Shown here: positions 52,348-62,126 of the stretch, piece by piece
How the letters are laid out: each line of letters opens with the position of its first letter
Numbering within the stretch: the first letter of the stretch is position 1
Origin: a candidate division FCPU426 bacterium
GTDB taxonomy: Bacteria; Oederibacteriota; Muellerivitia; Muellerivitales; Muellerivitaceae
Reading direction: 5' to 3'
Assembly (NCBI GenBank): GCA_027452205.1
Contig: DAIDGV010000023.1
Span: forward strand, 1-64,000
DNA: 64,000 nt
Notes under the pieces: model-generated
Database searches by the model: none
The model's input: only the letters and a program-made list of their open reading frames with translations
What the model was told of the DNA's origin: nothing
Translations under genes and position numbers: made by a program

Positions 52348-53694
52348 ATGCGCCAGTTACTCAAGGATATTCATTCCCAGTACGTCTCCCGAAAGGGCTC
52401 CGCTGGTTCATTTTGGAAAGCGTCCTCGGTCAGCGCGATCAACCAAGGCGTGAGTAGCGGGACGAATTTTTTTCTAAGCTTGGTCTTGGTCCGTGTCTTG
52501 ACCCCGGCGGAATTCGGCCTGTATGGGATCGGTATCGCGGCCAGTATTTTCGCGTGCGGGTTCGGGGACTCACTTTTTTTGACACAGATGGTGGTCCATT
52601 CGCCCGATAAAAAACCCGAGAACAGGCCTATTTATGCGGCAAGCATCCTGACGGCAGTTTCGCTTTTTTGCCTGATCGTCATATTGGCCCTGATCCCTGG
52701 ATTGTTGCTTGCGGACTGTTTTTCACTTCTGTCGGTCTTCCAGGTCCATTTTGCGTTCGCGGTAGCGGCGGCTTTTGCTTCGTTCGTTCTGAAAGATTTC
52801 TTTGTGCGCCACGCCTACAACATCCGTCAGGAAACCATTGCCTTGCAAGTCAATTTGGTCGTTGCGGTAAGCATGGCTTTTCTTTTATCGGTTCTCTTTT
52901 TTTGGAAACCCGGATTCAATGTGCTGAATTCGCTTTGGATCTATTCCGGCTCCAATGGTGTCGGGGCCCTTTTCGGGTATTGGAGGTCGAAGCTACCCCT
53001 GCGAAAAGTAAGGTGGCCCTTATTGAAATCGGATTTCCAGGAAGCCTGGGAAGGAGGACGTTGGGCCTCGATAGCCAGTTTGGCTTATCAATTCAGGGCC
53101 TATGCCTACATGATCGCCACAGGCATATTGATCGGGCCGGTAGGAGTCGGAATGCTTAATGCTTCCCGGATGCTTATTCAACCGGTGGCTCAAATGACAC
53201 AAGCCTTGAGCATGGTTTTTATCCCAAGATTGGCATCGGAACGCCAGCAAGACCCCGGAAAAATGCTTCGGACCGGGGTTTTGTGTTCGTTGGGGCTTTT
53301 AGTCTTGGCTCTCATCTATTCCTTGGTCCTGCTGCTGGCCTATGACCATTTGGTCCCGTTGGTGCTGGGTGGGAAATATTCGAATTTGAAAACAGTAACG
53401 ATCTTTTGGTGTTTTTATATCTGTGTCTCATCCTTTCGGTTGGGTTTAGAGGTGACTTGTTTGGCCTTTAAAAAATTCTCCCGATTGATGCAGGCGGGGT
53501 TCGTGGGGGCGGTCGCGACCATCACGGCAACATACCTGATGTGCAGGGGTTTTGGCCTATGGGGAGCGGTCATGGGCCTATCGATCGGGGAATGTGCTTT
53601 GATCCCGATTCTTTGGAGTGTTCTCGCTTTTGGAATGAAAACCCTGGGTCATCGGACAGAGCCAGCTCGGTCCATGTCGGCCGTGGAAGGCTGA
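52348..53694 (+). CDS. Lipid-linked oligosaccharide flippase (Wzx-like)
   Basis: A 448-residue protein with about twelve hydrophobic helices and no other domain. The N-terminal part (WKASSVSAINQGVSSGTNFF, LVRVLTPAEFGLYGIG) is typical for polysaccharide-transport proteins of the Wzx/MATE-like group. It would move undecaprenyl-linked repeat units across the inner membrane. Gene context (initiating transferase before, ligase and glycosyltransferases after) supports this strongly. Confidence 0.88.
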   Translation: MRQLLKDIHSQYVSRKGSAGSFWKASSVSAINQGVSSGTNFFLSLVLVRVLTPAEFGLYGIGIAASIFACGFGDSLFLTQMVVHSPDKKPENRPIYAASILTAVSLFCLIVILALIPGLLLADCFSLLSVFQVHFAFAVAAAFASFVLKDFFVRHAYNIRQETIALQVNLVVAVSMAFLLSVLFFWKPGFNVLNSLWIYSGSNGVGALFGYWRSKLPLRKVRWPLLKSDFQEAWEGGRWASIASLAYQFRAYAYMIATGILIGPVGVGMLNASRMLIQPVAQMTQALSMVFIPRLASERQQDPGKMLRTGVLCSLGLLVLALIYSLVLLLAYDHLVPLVLGGKYSNLKTVTIFWCFYICVSSFRLGLEVTCLAFKKFSRLMQAGFVGAVATITATYLMCRGFGLWGAVMGLSIGECALIPILWSVLAFGMKTLGHRTEPARSMSAVEG

Positions 53695-54100
53695 CGCATG
53701 AAAATGGAAACGAACGGAACCGCCAATTTGAGGAAATTTGTTTTTGTACAGGATTCACCGTTTTGCTTCTGGAAGTCCTGGATAAATATCTTTCCGTTTA
53801 TGCCGATAGCACGATCGGTATCAATATCCAAACGATCGCTCAAGGTGAAAGGGGATTGTTCAGTACGGCTTTACCTCTCTTTCGGGTCTATGGGTTCCGA
53901 TATTTTTTGTGGAAAACGTCAGGGATGCTATTTTCCAAATTGAGGCAGTTGTTGAAGGAAAACCGGTTCGTTCCTTGTGGAGCGTTGTTGGATCAGTATT
54001 TTGGACCGACAAGGAAGAACAACGAATTATCAGGCTGGTGCTGAGCCGGGATCAGCGTCCGGTTCGTTGTGGAAACTTTTTAAGCCGAAAAGGGGCCGCC
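53695..54100. other. Region of broken or unclear coding between flippase and methyltransferase
   Basis: All three plus frames contain short stretches but none runs through. One frame starts at ATG 53698 and stops at 53943; a second reads LDKYLSVYADSTIGINIQTI and KLRQLLKENRFVPCGALLDQ to 54044; a third (from 53909) is continuous with the FkbM gene. The switch of plausible frames suggests a decayed gene. If the FkbM gene truly began at 53909 its N-terminus would be 64 residues longer. Confidence 0.4.
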
Positions 54101-54826
54101 GTGAGCGTTAAACATGAATTGCGCAAGTTGTTATGGAAGTTTGGTTACGATCTGTCCCGATTCGAGCCGGGTGGCCATCCCGTTGCCCGAAAAAAACAGT
54201 TACTCAAGGCCTACGGCATCGATCTGGTGCTGGATGTAGGCGCGAATGATGGGGATCACGCCCAAAAAATGAGGATCGAACTCGATTATCACGATCGGAT
54301 CGTTTCATTTGAACCTATGAGCAGGGCTTTCCGGTCGCTGAGTGCCAAGGCCGAGAGGGATACCTCTTGGGAGGTGTTTCAATTGGCGTTGGGGAACAAA
54401 AATGGGAAGGAAACTATCCACGTGGCGGGCAATTCCTATAGCAGCTCCATTTTGAACATGCTGCCTTCCCACGTGAGCGCGGCTCCAGAATCGAAATATC
54501 TCGATCAGGAAATCATTGAGATCCGCACCTTAGATTCTTTGTGGGACGAGGTCCGGAGGGATAGGCGGAATGTTTTTTTGAAAATCGACACACAGGGTTA
54601 TGAACACAAAGTGCTGAAAGGGGCCGACAAGGCTTTGAATGATATTGATTCGGTCCAAATGGAGATGTCCCTGGTCCCGTTATATGAAGGGGAACTTTTA
54701 TTTCACGAGTTGAACGGATTTATGACGGAAAAAGGTTATCAACTGGTCGCTTTAGATCCCGCTTTCATTAATTCTAAAAACGGACAGGTGTTGCAAATTG
54801 ATGGCTTTTTTCACAGGGAACGATGA
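54101..54826 (+). CDS. FkbM-family methyltransferase
   Basis: A 241-residue SAM-dependent methyltransferase of the FkbM family. Characteristic parts are LVLDVGANDGDHAQKMR (SAM motif), IVSFEPMSRAFRSLSA and FLKIDTQGYEHKVLKGAD. The GTG start (VSVKHELRKLL) follows AGGGGCC; an ATG at 53909 in the same frame would lengthen it. It would methylate a sugar of the polysaccharide. It ends one base before the start of the ligase-like gene. Confidence 0.87.
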   Translation: MSVKHELRKLLWKFGYDLSRFEPGGHPVARKKQLLKAYGIDLVLDVGANDGDHAQKMRIELDYHDRIVSFEPMSRAFRSLSAKAERDTSWEVFQLALGNKNGKETIHVAGNSYSSSILNMLPSHVSAAPESKYLDQEIIEIRTLDSLWDEVRRDRRNVFLKIDTQGYEHKVLKGADKALNDIDSVQMEMSLVPLYEGELLFHELNGFMTEKGYQLVALDPAFINSKNGQVLQIDGFFHRER

Positions 54827-54827
54827 A

Positions 54828-56258
54828 ATGCAACTTCGACCGATGGTCCAGAATAGGACCTTGCGATCCGCTGAAGATCTTTGGGAAAAGCGGTGGCGTT
54901 TGGGTGCATGGATCTTTTTGGCAACTATTGTCATTCAGGGGTTGCCCCTGGAAAGGGGATTGAGCCATCCCCAGTCGGTGTTGCTTGATGAACTTCGGGA
55001 GGAAACAGTCGCAACCGTTACAACATTGGGTTATCAAAATAATTTTCTATACACCGCTATTTGGGCTTTACTTTATATGACTTCGGTAATGCTCGTGATA
55101 CGAAAAGAAGCCAAACGTACGGTTTTGTGGGTCTTCCAACAACAATGGCCCCTAGCCTTATCCCTTTTTTTAGTGCCTCTAAGCTTGTTGTGGACTGAAT
55201 ATCCTGGAAAAGTGTTGATGAGTTCAGCCCATGCCATCGGGACAACTTTTATTACATTGGTAGCTTATCTTTATTATCGGGGGAAACCCGGGCTCTTCGT
55301 TCGGCATCTTGGTTTGGTCTTGGGGGCAACCCTGTTGCTGCAATGGTTATCCGTTCTGTTGCTTCCCGACCTGACCATCTACGCTGATGACCGATGGATG
55401 GGGATGACAGGTCAGCCAAATGGTTTGGCCGGAATGGCCTACTGTGGGATTTGGGCCAACGCTACCGCTATTGTTTTGAACAGAAAAGCCTTCAAGGCCC
55501 TACATTTGTTGGCCGTCGGCGTGAGTATAGTTGTGCTTCGCGGTTCTTATAGCGTAACGGCGATCCTAGCTTCGACAGTCGCTTTATCAACACTTTTTCT
55601 TCTGACTTATGTGACCAAACGGATGTCATCCCGGCGGTTCTGGAACGGTGTGAACCAATTAGCGATTTTGGGGGTGATGGCGTTGGTGATCCTGGTAATG
55701 GAGGCCCAAAACCTTGTTCAGATCTTTGCTCCCATGTTCGGTCGTTCCTCGGATCTGACGGGCCGGGTGTTCCTTTGGCAAGATGCCATCAAATTGATCC
55801 GAGAAAAACCATTTTTGGGATGGGGATTCGATGACAATGCGCAGGTCATTGTCAAAACCGGAATGGCTTTTATTCAATATCATGATGGTTATTTAGATGT
55901 GGCTGTTCGAGGTGGATTGATCGCCTTATTTCTTTTGGGAGTATCCCTGGCTGTTTTTTATCAGAATGTAACGCGTTCCAAGATGGATGTGGTCTTAATG
56001 ACGATTCCTTTTGTTCTTTCGATGTTGATCTACAACATTGCACAAGGAACCCTGCTGGAGTTTCGGTGTTTAGTATGGAACATTTATGTTCTCTTGCTAT
56101 TCATGGCCCTTCCGTACGGGGTTCCGAGAAGATGGGGAAAATCGACCGGGAAGATCATGATCAGATCGATCAACAGAACCGGGGTTGGTTTGCCGGTTAA
56201 AGGAACATTTGGGAGTTTTGAGCATCAGCCAAAAGGGAAGAAAAATCATGCGGTCTAA
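54828..56258 (+). CDS. O-antigen ligase/polymerase (Wzy_C family)
   Basis: A 476-residue membrane protein with 10-12 helices. The WaaL/Wzy_C signature region appears as DLTGRVFLWQDAIKLIREKP followed by FLGWGFDDNAQ and a downstream YHDGYLDVAVRGG, where His and Arg are the usual catalytic positions. It polymerises or ligates the lipid-linked repeat units in the periplasm. Chosen start is the ATG right after the FkbM stop. An in-frame upstream ATG at 54798 overlaps the FkbM gene. Confidence 0.87.
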   Translation: MQLRPMVQNRTLRSAEDLWEKRWRLGAWIFLATIVIQGLPLERGLSHPQSVLLDELREETVATVTTLGYQNNFLYTAIWALLYMTSVMLVIRKEAKRTVLWVFQQQWPLALSLFLVPLSLLWTEYPGKVLMSSAHAIGTTFITLVAYLYYRGKPGLFVRHLGLVLGATLLLQWLSVLLLPDLTIYADDRWMGMTGQPNGLAGMAYCGIWANATAIVLNRKAFKALHLLAVGVSIVVLRGSYSVTAILASTVALSTLFLLTYVTKRMSSRRFWNGVNQLAILGVMALVILVMEAQNLVQIFAPMFGRSSDLTGRVFLWQDAIKLIREKPFLGWGFDDNAQVIVKTGMAFIQYHDGYLDVAVRGGLIALFLLGVSLAVFYQNVTRSKMDVVLMTIPFVLSMLIYNIAQGTLLEFRCLVWNIYVLLLFMALPYGVPRRWGKSTGKIMIRSINRTGVGLPVKGTFGSFEHQPKGKKNHAV

Positions 56259-57099
56259 TCGAAATGCTGGAACGCTGACCATACACGTTCTGCTTGCTTG
56301 CCATAACAGAAAGACAAAAACCCTGACTTGTTTAAAGTCCCTGCGGCGTCAGAAGGGGTTGCCCAAGGGGGTTAAGATCCGGGTCGTCCTATTCGACGAT
56401 GGGAGCACCGATGGGACCGCCAAAGCGGTCCGCGCGGGGAAATTGGCGGATAAGATCGTTCAGGGAGACGGGAATTATTTCTGGAGCCGGGCCATGCGGG
56501 CACTGGTACTGGGATTAAAGGCTAAGGACCGGGATCAGATCCTTTTGTTGAATGACGATACCGTACTGGAACCCAATGCGGCCGCATTACTTCTCCGTAC
56601 CTGGAAATGGTCAGTTGAACAGGATCCTCAAGGCGGCATCGTTGTCGGGGCCTTCCGAGGCATTAACAGCGATGAAACGACCTATTCAGGATTGGTCAGG
56701 GTTAATTTTTGGCATCCTTTGAAGGTGAGATCATTGGACCCGGGAAGCGAACCTTTGATGTGCGAAACGTTGCACGCGAATTGCGTCATGGTCCCTAAGA
56801 CCATCATGGATAAAGTAGGCGGGCTTTCTGCGGCATATACCCATTCGGGCGCTGATTATGACCTGGGCTTCCGGGCCCGCCGGATGGGTATCCCGGTGTG
56901 GCTGGCGCCGGGTTATGTCGGACGGTGCGACTTCAATCCCCCGATGAAAAAAGCCGCAACTTTTAAAGATCGCTGGAAAGACCTGAGCCACCCAAAAAAA
57001 TTCCCGGCCCGGGAAATGCTTCGTTTTTCCAGGGAATTTGGCGGTTTCAGGGGTCAGATCATCTGGTTTGGGGCAATCATCAAGAGGTTATTACCGTGA
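56248..57099 (+). CDS. Family 2 glycosyltransferase
   Basis: A 283-residue GT-A-fold enzyme. It has HVLLACHNRKTKTLTCLKSL, FDDGSTDGTA, LLNDDTVLEPNA (DxD-type metal site) and GADYDLGFRARRMG, all typical of GT2 rhamnosyl- or galactosyltransferase-like members. It should add a sugar to the growing repeat unit on the cytoplasmic face. The gene overlaps the ligase gene by 11 bases and the next gene by 4. Confidence 0.9.
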   Translation: MRSNRNAGTLTIHVLLACHNRKTKTLTCLKSLRRQKGLPKGVKIRVVLFDDGSTDGTAKAVRAGKLADKIVQGDGNYFWSRAMRALVLGLKAKDRDQILLLNDDTVLEPNAAALLLRTWKWSVEQDPQGGIVVGAFRGINSDETTYSGLVRVNFWHPLKVRSLDPGSEPLMCETLHANCVMVPKTIMDKVGGLSAAYTHSGADYDLGFRARRMGIPVWLAPGYVGRCDFNPPMKKAATFKDRWKDLSHPKKFPAREMLRFSREFGGFRGQIIWFGAIIKRLLP

Positions 57100-57899
57100 C
57101 CGAGACTGTGGTTCGTTCCAATCCCAAATTGATGTCCGAGAACGAGAATGTGCTGGGTTTTCTTGTTTATTCCGCCGGTGTGGAGTCTTGTGTTCGAAAT
57201 ATCGTCGGATCCTTTCAAGAAAAGGGAGTCTGCCGATGGATGGCATGCTTGAATCCCTATGCTTATGAGCTGGCGCGAAAGGACTCTCTTTTCGAACAAG
57301 CGCTGAAGGATGCTGACTGGTTAGTGCCGGATGGCGTTGGTATTTTGATCGCGGACCGACTTTTGAAAGGGGCAATGAAGGGGCGGATCACCGGGAGCGA
57401 TATTTTTGAAAAGGTCCAGCGAGGGTTGGATTTGGCCGGCGGAAAAAGCGTCTTTTTTTTGGGAGCTTCCGAGGAAACATTGTCGGTCATTAAAGAATTC
57501 ATGAGAAGGGATTACCCGCGCCTAAAAGTAGGGACTTATTCGCCGCCCTTCAAATCGGAATTTTCCAACGAAGACCTAGAGGCCATGATGAAGGCGGTCA
57601 ATGACGCGGCCCCGGATGTACTTTGGGTCGGGATGACGGCCCCTAAACAGGAAAAATGGATCTTTCAGAATCGACACAGGCTTAACGCGCGGTTCGCTGG
57701 CGCGGTCGGCGCGGTCTTTGATTATTACGCGGGACGAGTGAAAAGGGCGCATCCGATCCTTCGGCGGATGGGGTTGGAGTGGGCGGTGCGGTTCTTTAAG
57801 GAACCGCGTCGGGTTTGGCCCCGGGTTTTTTGGGCCGGACCGCTTTTTATATGGCATGTGTTTTTGGCAATGCATGGGGGTGCAAAGACGAGATCTTGA
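57096..57899 (+). CDS. WecG/TagA/CpsF-family glycosyltransferase
   Basis: A 267-residue GT26 enzyme with a GTG start overlapping the previous stop. Typical motifs are WLVPDGVGILIADRLLKG, RITGSDIFEKV, SVFFLGASEETLSVIKEFM, LWVGMTAPKQEKWI and FAGAVGAVFDYYAGRVKRAH. Members transfer N-acetyl-mannosaminuronic acid or ManNAc onto lipid-linked GlcNAc, so it may add the second sugar after the WecA-like product. Confidence 0.92.
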   Translation: MTETVVRSNPKLMSENENVLGFLVYSAGVESCVRNIVGSFQEKGVCRWMACLNPYAYELARKDSLFEQALKDADWLVPDGVGILIADRLLKGAMKGRITGSDIFEKVQRGLDLAGGKSVFFLGASEETLSVIKEFMRRDYPRLKVGTYSPPFKSEFSNEDLEAMMKAVNDAAPDVLWVGMTAPKQEKWIFQNRHRLNARFAGAVGAVFDYYAGRVKRAHPILRRMGLEWAVRFFKEPRRVWPRVFWAGPLFIWHVFLAMHGGAKTRS

Positions 57900-57949
57900 G
57901 TTGGACGAATCCAAAAACGATGTGGTTGAAATAAAAATAAGGAGCAAGT

Positions 57950-58927
57950 ATGAAACGCATATTGGTGAATGGCGCGGGTGGTTTTATCGGGGGTCATTTA
58001 GTGACCCGGTTGAAGAATGAGGGGCATTGGGTCCGGGCGGTCGATCTGAAACAACATGAATATACCCAGTTGCCGGCGGACGAGTTCGTCCAAGCGGACC
58101 TGCGGGAGCAGAGTGTCGTGAAAAAGGTCGTTGAGGGGATAGATGAGATCTATCAATTGGCCGCCGATATGGGTGGGGCGGGCTATATTTTCACCGGCGA
58201 ACATGACGCCGACATCATGCATAATTCGGCGACCATCAACCTGAACACGCTGCATTATGGCCGCTTGTCCGGTGTGAAAAAGTTCTTCTACTCCTCCTCG
58301 GCGTGCATGTATCCAGCCTATAACCAAACGGACCCGGATAATCCCAATTGTGCCGAGGACTCGGCCTATCCAGCCAATCCAGACAGTGAATATGGCTGGG
58401 AAAAGCTTTTTAGTGAACGTTTATTCTTGTCTTATATGCGTAATTACAAGGTAGAGGTCCATGTGGCCCGGTTCCATAACATCTTTGGTCCCCTGGGTAC
58501 CTGGGACGGCGGTAAGGAAAAGGCGCCGGCCGCCATTTGCCGAAAAGTGGCCATGACACCGGATGGTGGCGAAATGGAGATCTGGGGTGATGGCGAACAG
58601 ACCCGTTCTTTTTTGTATGTTGATGAGTGTGTGGAAGCGGTCCGACGTTTGATGGATTCCCAGGTTTCCATTCCTTTGAACATTGGGTCCGAGGAAAAGG
58701 TCACCATTAATCAACTGGCGGCAATGGCCATGGAGATCGCAGGGAAAACAATAAAACTCAAGCACATTCCGGGGCCGCAGGGGGTTCGGGGACGTAACTC
58801 GGATAACCGTTTGATCGAAAAGTCCTTGGGATGGAAACCAAGCCGTCCTTTGCGGGAAGGCATGGAAAAGACATATCGCTGGATCGAAAAACAAGCCGAG
58901 ATCAAATATGGGGTTTTGACAAGCTAG
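57950..58927 (+). CDS. GDP-mannose 3,5-epimerase-like NAD-dependent epimerase
   Basis: A 325-residue extended SDR enzyme preceded by AAGGAGC. The NAD site is VNGAGGFIGGHLVTRL; ADMGGAGYIFTGEHDADIMH is a signature of GDP-mannose 3,5-epimerases, and the catalytic YxxxK is in YGWEKLFSERL. NIFGPLGTWDGGKEKAPAA and GDGEQTRSFLYVDECVEA also match. It probably makes GDP-L-galactose or a related donor for the polysaccharide. Confidence 0.9.
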   Translation: MKRILVNGAGGFIGGHLVTRLKNEGHWVRAVDLKQHEYTQLPADEFVQADLREQSVVKKVVEGIDEIYQLAADMGGAGYIFTGEHDADIMHNSATINLNTLHYGRLSGVKKFFYSSSACMYPAYNQTDPDNPNCAEDSAYPANPDSEYGWEKLFSERLFLSYMRNYKVEVHVARFHNIFGPLGTWDGGKEKAPAAICRKVAMTPDGGEMEIWGDGEQTRSFLYVDECVEAVRRLMDSQVSIPLNIGSEEKVTINQLAAMAMEIAGKTIKLKHIPGPQGVRGRNSDNRLIEKSLGWKPSRPLREGMEKTYRWIEKQAEIKYGVLTS

Positions 58928-58976
58928 GTAAAGCGTGCTCGGGCCAGCTTTTGCCCGCACAGAAAATAGGAACTAA

Positions 58977-60419
58977 ATGCTTTTTAGCTCAATGTCTTTC
59001 TTGATCTTCTTTTGTCTCGTTTTTTGGGGTCATTATTTTGTCTTTGAACGATCTGAGACAGGCCAGGTCCTTTTTCTGACCTTATGCAGTTTATTCTTTT
59101 ATGGTTTTTCCGATCCCTCGTTAACCTTGCTATTGATCCTGAGTTTGTCGGTAAATGGACTTTGCGCTTACTTTTTATTGAAGCGAAAGAACGGCCGAAG
59201 ATTTCTAATGGTGATGGCATTGGTCTTCAACCTAGGTCTCCTGGTCTTTTTTAAATACGCTTATTTGCTCGGATGCCTTTTCTTGGATCCGGAACAGAAC
59301 GCCTCGGTTTTAACCGCGCTTAGGAAAATCCCATTGCCGATCGGGATCTCTTTTTTCACTTTTCGGGCAATTACGTTGATAGTGGACGGCTATCGCGGCG
59401 AAAAAAAGGGGTTTGAAAAGCTCGTCTCGGAAAATAATTTTTTTAAGTTCCAACTCGACGTATGGTTCTACATCTCATTTTTTCCTCAGCTGTTGGCCGG
59501 CCCTATAGCCAAGGCCAATGAATTTCTGGATCAAATTAACCGCAAATCGGTGCGTCAAGTGCCCTGGTACTTGGTCCTTAAATATCTGATCATCGGTTTT
59601 TTTCTCAAAAATTGCATCGCGGATAATTTGAGCGAAGCAACCCTCTACCTTTCTTCCACATTCATACCCCGGCTTCCCAAAATCGATTTGGTGCTTTTGC
59701 TTTATGGATATTCGTTCCAAATGTTCGCTGATTTCGCCGGGTATACTTATTTGGCCATGGGTTTTGGTAAGTTGCTGGGTTACGATTCTCCCCCCAATTT
59801 TAATTTTCCTTATATCTCTCAAAGTGTTACCGAGTTTTGGAGGCGTTGGCACATATCACTTTCCTCCTGGCTCAAAAACTATCTATATATTCCATTGGGC
59901 GGGAACCGAAAAGGTGAACGGCGGACTTATTTGAACCTTATTTTGACCATGATCCTTGGAGGCCTTTGGCATGGGGCGGGTTGGTGTTATGCGATTTGGG
60001 GATTTGCACATGGACTGTTTTTGGCCTTAGAACGCATGGTGATGAGCTTTCGAAAATCGACAACAGAACAGAGAGAGAGGCCCTTATGGGCGCGACTACT
60101 TCTTGTTTTCTACGCGTTTAACGTGGTTTCCGTGTTTTGGCTTCTTTTTAAACTTCCTAATTTTGCGGACGTTTTACTCTATTTTAGGGCCCTGTGGTCC
60201 CAACCCATCTACTCGGACCCGGCCATTGGATATGTCGTGATTTTATATAGTTTTCCCATTGTGGCTTATCACGCTGTTAGGTTCTTTAAGGCCTTTGAAA
60301 CGGCCCCTTCAATGTTGATAGCGAACCCAGTGGCGGAGGCTTGCTGTTTGGGTTTTATGCTGGTTTTGGTATTCACGAATCCGGGTTGTCCCGGAAATTT
60401 CATATATTTCCAATTTTGA
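58977..60419 (+). CDS. AlgI-like MBOAT O-acyltransferase
   Basis: A 480-residue membrane-bound O-acyltransferase. It has the AlgI pattern: LPIGISFFTFRAI, SFFPQLLAGPIAKANEFL, VTEFWRRWHISLSSWLKNY followed by LYIPLGGN, and the active His in GGLWHGAGWCYAIWGFAHG. It would move acyl groups across the membrane for acetylation of the polysaccharide with the SGNH-like partner encoded next. Full family length. Confidence 0.92.
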   Translation: MLFSSMSFLIFFCLVFWGHYFVFERSETGQVLFLTLCSLFFYGFSDPSLTLLLILSLSVNGLCAYFLLKRKNGRRFLMVMALVFNLGLLVFFKYAYLLGCLFLDPEQNASVLTALRKIPLPIGISFFTFRAITLIVDGYRGEKKGFEKLVSENNFFKFQLDVWFYISFFPQLLAGPIAKANEFLDQINRKSVRQVPWYLVLKYLIIGFFLKNCIADNLSEATLYLSSTFIPRLPKIDLVLLLYGYSFQMFADFAGYTYLAMGFGKLLGYDSPPNFNFPYISQSVTEFWRRWHISLSSWLKNYLYIPLGGNRKGERRTYLNLILTMILGGLWHGAGWCYAIWGFAHGLFLALERMVMSFRKSTTEQRERPLWARLLLVFYAFNVVSVFWLLFKLPNFADVLLYFRALWSQPIYSDPAIGYVVILYSFPIVAYHAVRFFKAFETAPSMLIANPVAEACCLGFMLVLVFTNPGCPGNFIYFQF

Positions 60420-60421
60420 CC

Positions 60422-61276
60422 ATGAAAGGATCACTTCTACTGTTTGTAACAGCAACAGTTTTCTTGGCGACCCTATATTTTTGCGTTACCACGTTCAAGT
60501 TGGAAGCGATTTATGCGGAATCGAATTATTTTCGGGATATGCAGCGACTTGAGGGGTTTTTCCGTGCCGATCGCAAGGATGTCATTTTGGTTGGTTCTTC
60601 CATCGCGGCCCGGTTACATCCGGATGAGTTCGAGGATGGGAAATTGGGGTTTGTGAACCTAGGGCTTGATGGCACGGTGATCAACGCGTCTTTGACCATC
60701 CTAGAAAAGGAAAAAGTGAAGCCTAAGTGGTTGTTGGTCGAGTTTTCGGTCCTGACTTTTGCCGCGCCTAGAACGAACGATAATCTTATATTGAGCCAAC
60801 AGAACGACCTGAACCGTTATCTGTGGCGTTTTTTCCCTCTGGCACGCCCCAGCTTTAGACCGAGCAGCATCCTCTATTCCTATCTAAAAAAGAAAAAAGA
60901 AAATGACGCGGCGGCTGAACAGCTAAAAAAACTTCATCTAAGTCGTTCGGAATGCAACGACGCGCTTGAAATGCCAAAGATCAGGCCCGGGTTGATAGTG
61001 GGAGACTCTAATCCAGCGCTGATGAAGTTGGTAAAATTCAAAGATGAAGGTGTTCGGATATTGTTCGTGAAGATCCCATCGGGAGATCAATATGAAGCGC
61101 CGCCGGAGTTCTACGACATGGCTGCCATGCTTAAGGCGCCGATCTTGGATCTTTCCCGACTGACAAAACATAAAAAGGTGGAAATGAACTACACGGATGG
61201 CCTCCATTTGGATAGGGCTTCTGCGAAAATTTGCTCCATGTGGCTGGCTGAAGTTTTGGGCTCGTGCCGGTTTTGA
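60422..61276 (+). CDS. SGNH-like partner of the AlgI-type acyltransferase
   Basis: A 284-residue protein starting ATG two bases after the MBOAT stop. One membrane helix (LLLFVTATVFLATLYFCV) is followed by an extracytoplasmic domain with a Ser-nucleophile block (VILVGSSIAARLHP), FVNLGLDGTVINASL and a C-terminal DGLHLDRASAK, matching SGNH blocks I, II and V. DltD/AlgJ/AlgX-like proteins of this layout finish the acetyl transfer. Function is inferred from motifs and context. Confidence 0.78.
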   Translation: MKGSLLLFVTATVFLATLYFCVTTFKLEAIYAESNYFRDMQRLEGFFRADRKDVILVGSSIAARLHPDEFEDGKLGFVNLGLDGTVINASLTILEKEKVKPKWLLVEFSVLTFAAPRTNDNLILSQQNDLNRYLWRFFPLARPSFRPSSILYSYLKKKKENDAAAEQLKKLHLSRSECNDALEMPKIRPGLIVGDSNPALMKLVKFKDEGVRILFVKIPSGDQYEAPPEFYDMAAMLKAPILDLSRLTKHKKVEMNYTDGLHLDRASAKICSMWLAEVLGSCRF

Positions 61277-61407
61277 TCTCTTCGATCTGGATTTTCTGCC
61301 GTCTTATGGCCCTTCCAATTGTATTGTCTAACCGGATGTCGGATCGTTCGGTCATTTATTCCGTCCCGGCTTCGGGAAGATGCACGGTAGAGGTGGTTTA
61401 AGCCATT

Positions 61408-62040
61408 TCAAACTGCATTTTTTGCAACTCGACCTTTTATGGGCCGAACGAAACGCTTTTTGTCCCTTATTTTGATGATCTTTGCGGGATTGCCGCCCAC
61501 GACGGACCAGGGCGCGACATCCTTGAACACGCTGGATCGAGCGCCTAAGACCGCGCCATCGCCGATGGTCACGCCGGCACCGACAAAGACATCCGCGGCT
61601 ATCCAAACACCTTTTCCAACAATGATGGGGCTAGCCACCATCCGGTGGGCTGGGTCGTTGATATCATGACTGGTCGTGCAAAGGTAACTGTATTGACTGA
61701 CCCAGGAGTGCTCTCCCAACAAGATCTTTTCAATGTTGTATATATCGGTCCAAGACCCGATGCGGCTATAGGGCTTTAATTCCAGGTTCCATGGCGCCCA
61801 AATACGGGCGGTGGGGTAGATCCAGACCCCTTTACCCACCTTCGCGCCAAAAACGCGCATTACGATACGGCGCCAAGCCCAAAAGCCGGGAACCGGGGGA
61901 GTGAATCGAAACAAAAGAAAATAAGCGAAAGCCCAGAGGACCCGGGCGAGTTTGTTAGAAAGACTGAACCCACTCTGGAAAGTCTGGAAGATCAGGGGTT
62001 CCGACACCAGTGGGATGCGCGGTTTGGCTTGGGTCTTCAT
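61408..62040 (-). CDS. WcaF-like hexapeptide acetyltransferase
   Basis: A 210-residue left-handed beta-helix acyltransferase on the minus strand. Motifs are VFGAKVGKGVWIYPTARIWA, LGEHSWVSQYSYLCTTSHD (with the catalytic-region His), and VGKGVWIAADVFVGAGVTIG, ending in VVGGNPAKIIKIRDKKRF. It matches colanic-acid acetyltransferase WcaF-type proteins and probably acetylates a sugar unit. It follows, in its own direction, the glycosyltransferase at 62127. Confidence 0.9.
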   Translation of the reverse strand: MKTQAKPRIPLVSEPLIFQTFQSGFSLSNKLARVLWAFAYFLLFRFTPPVPGFWAWRRIVMRVFGAKVGKGVWIYPTARIWAPWNLELKPYSRIGSWTDIYNIEKILLGEHSWVSQYSYLCTTSHDINDPAHRMVASPIIVGKGVWIAADVFVGAGVTIGDGAVLGARSSVFKDVAPWSVVGGNPAKIIKIRDKKRFVRPIKGRVAKNAV

Positions 62041-62126
62041 TGGCGGTCCCTATCAATGGATTGGTGGAACGTCTTTTGAATAGAAGCCTATCATAACCTA
62101 ATGCCCCGAGGCACCGGTTACGCAAA

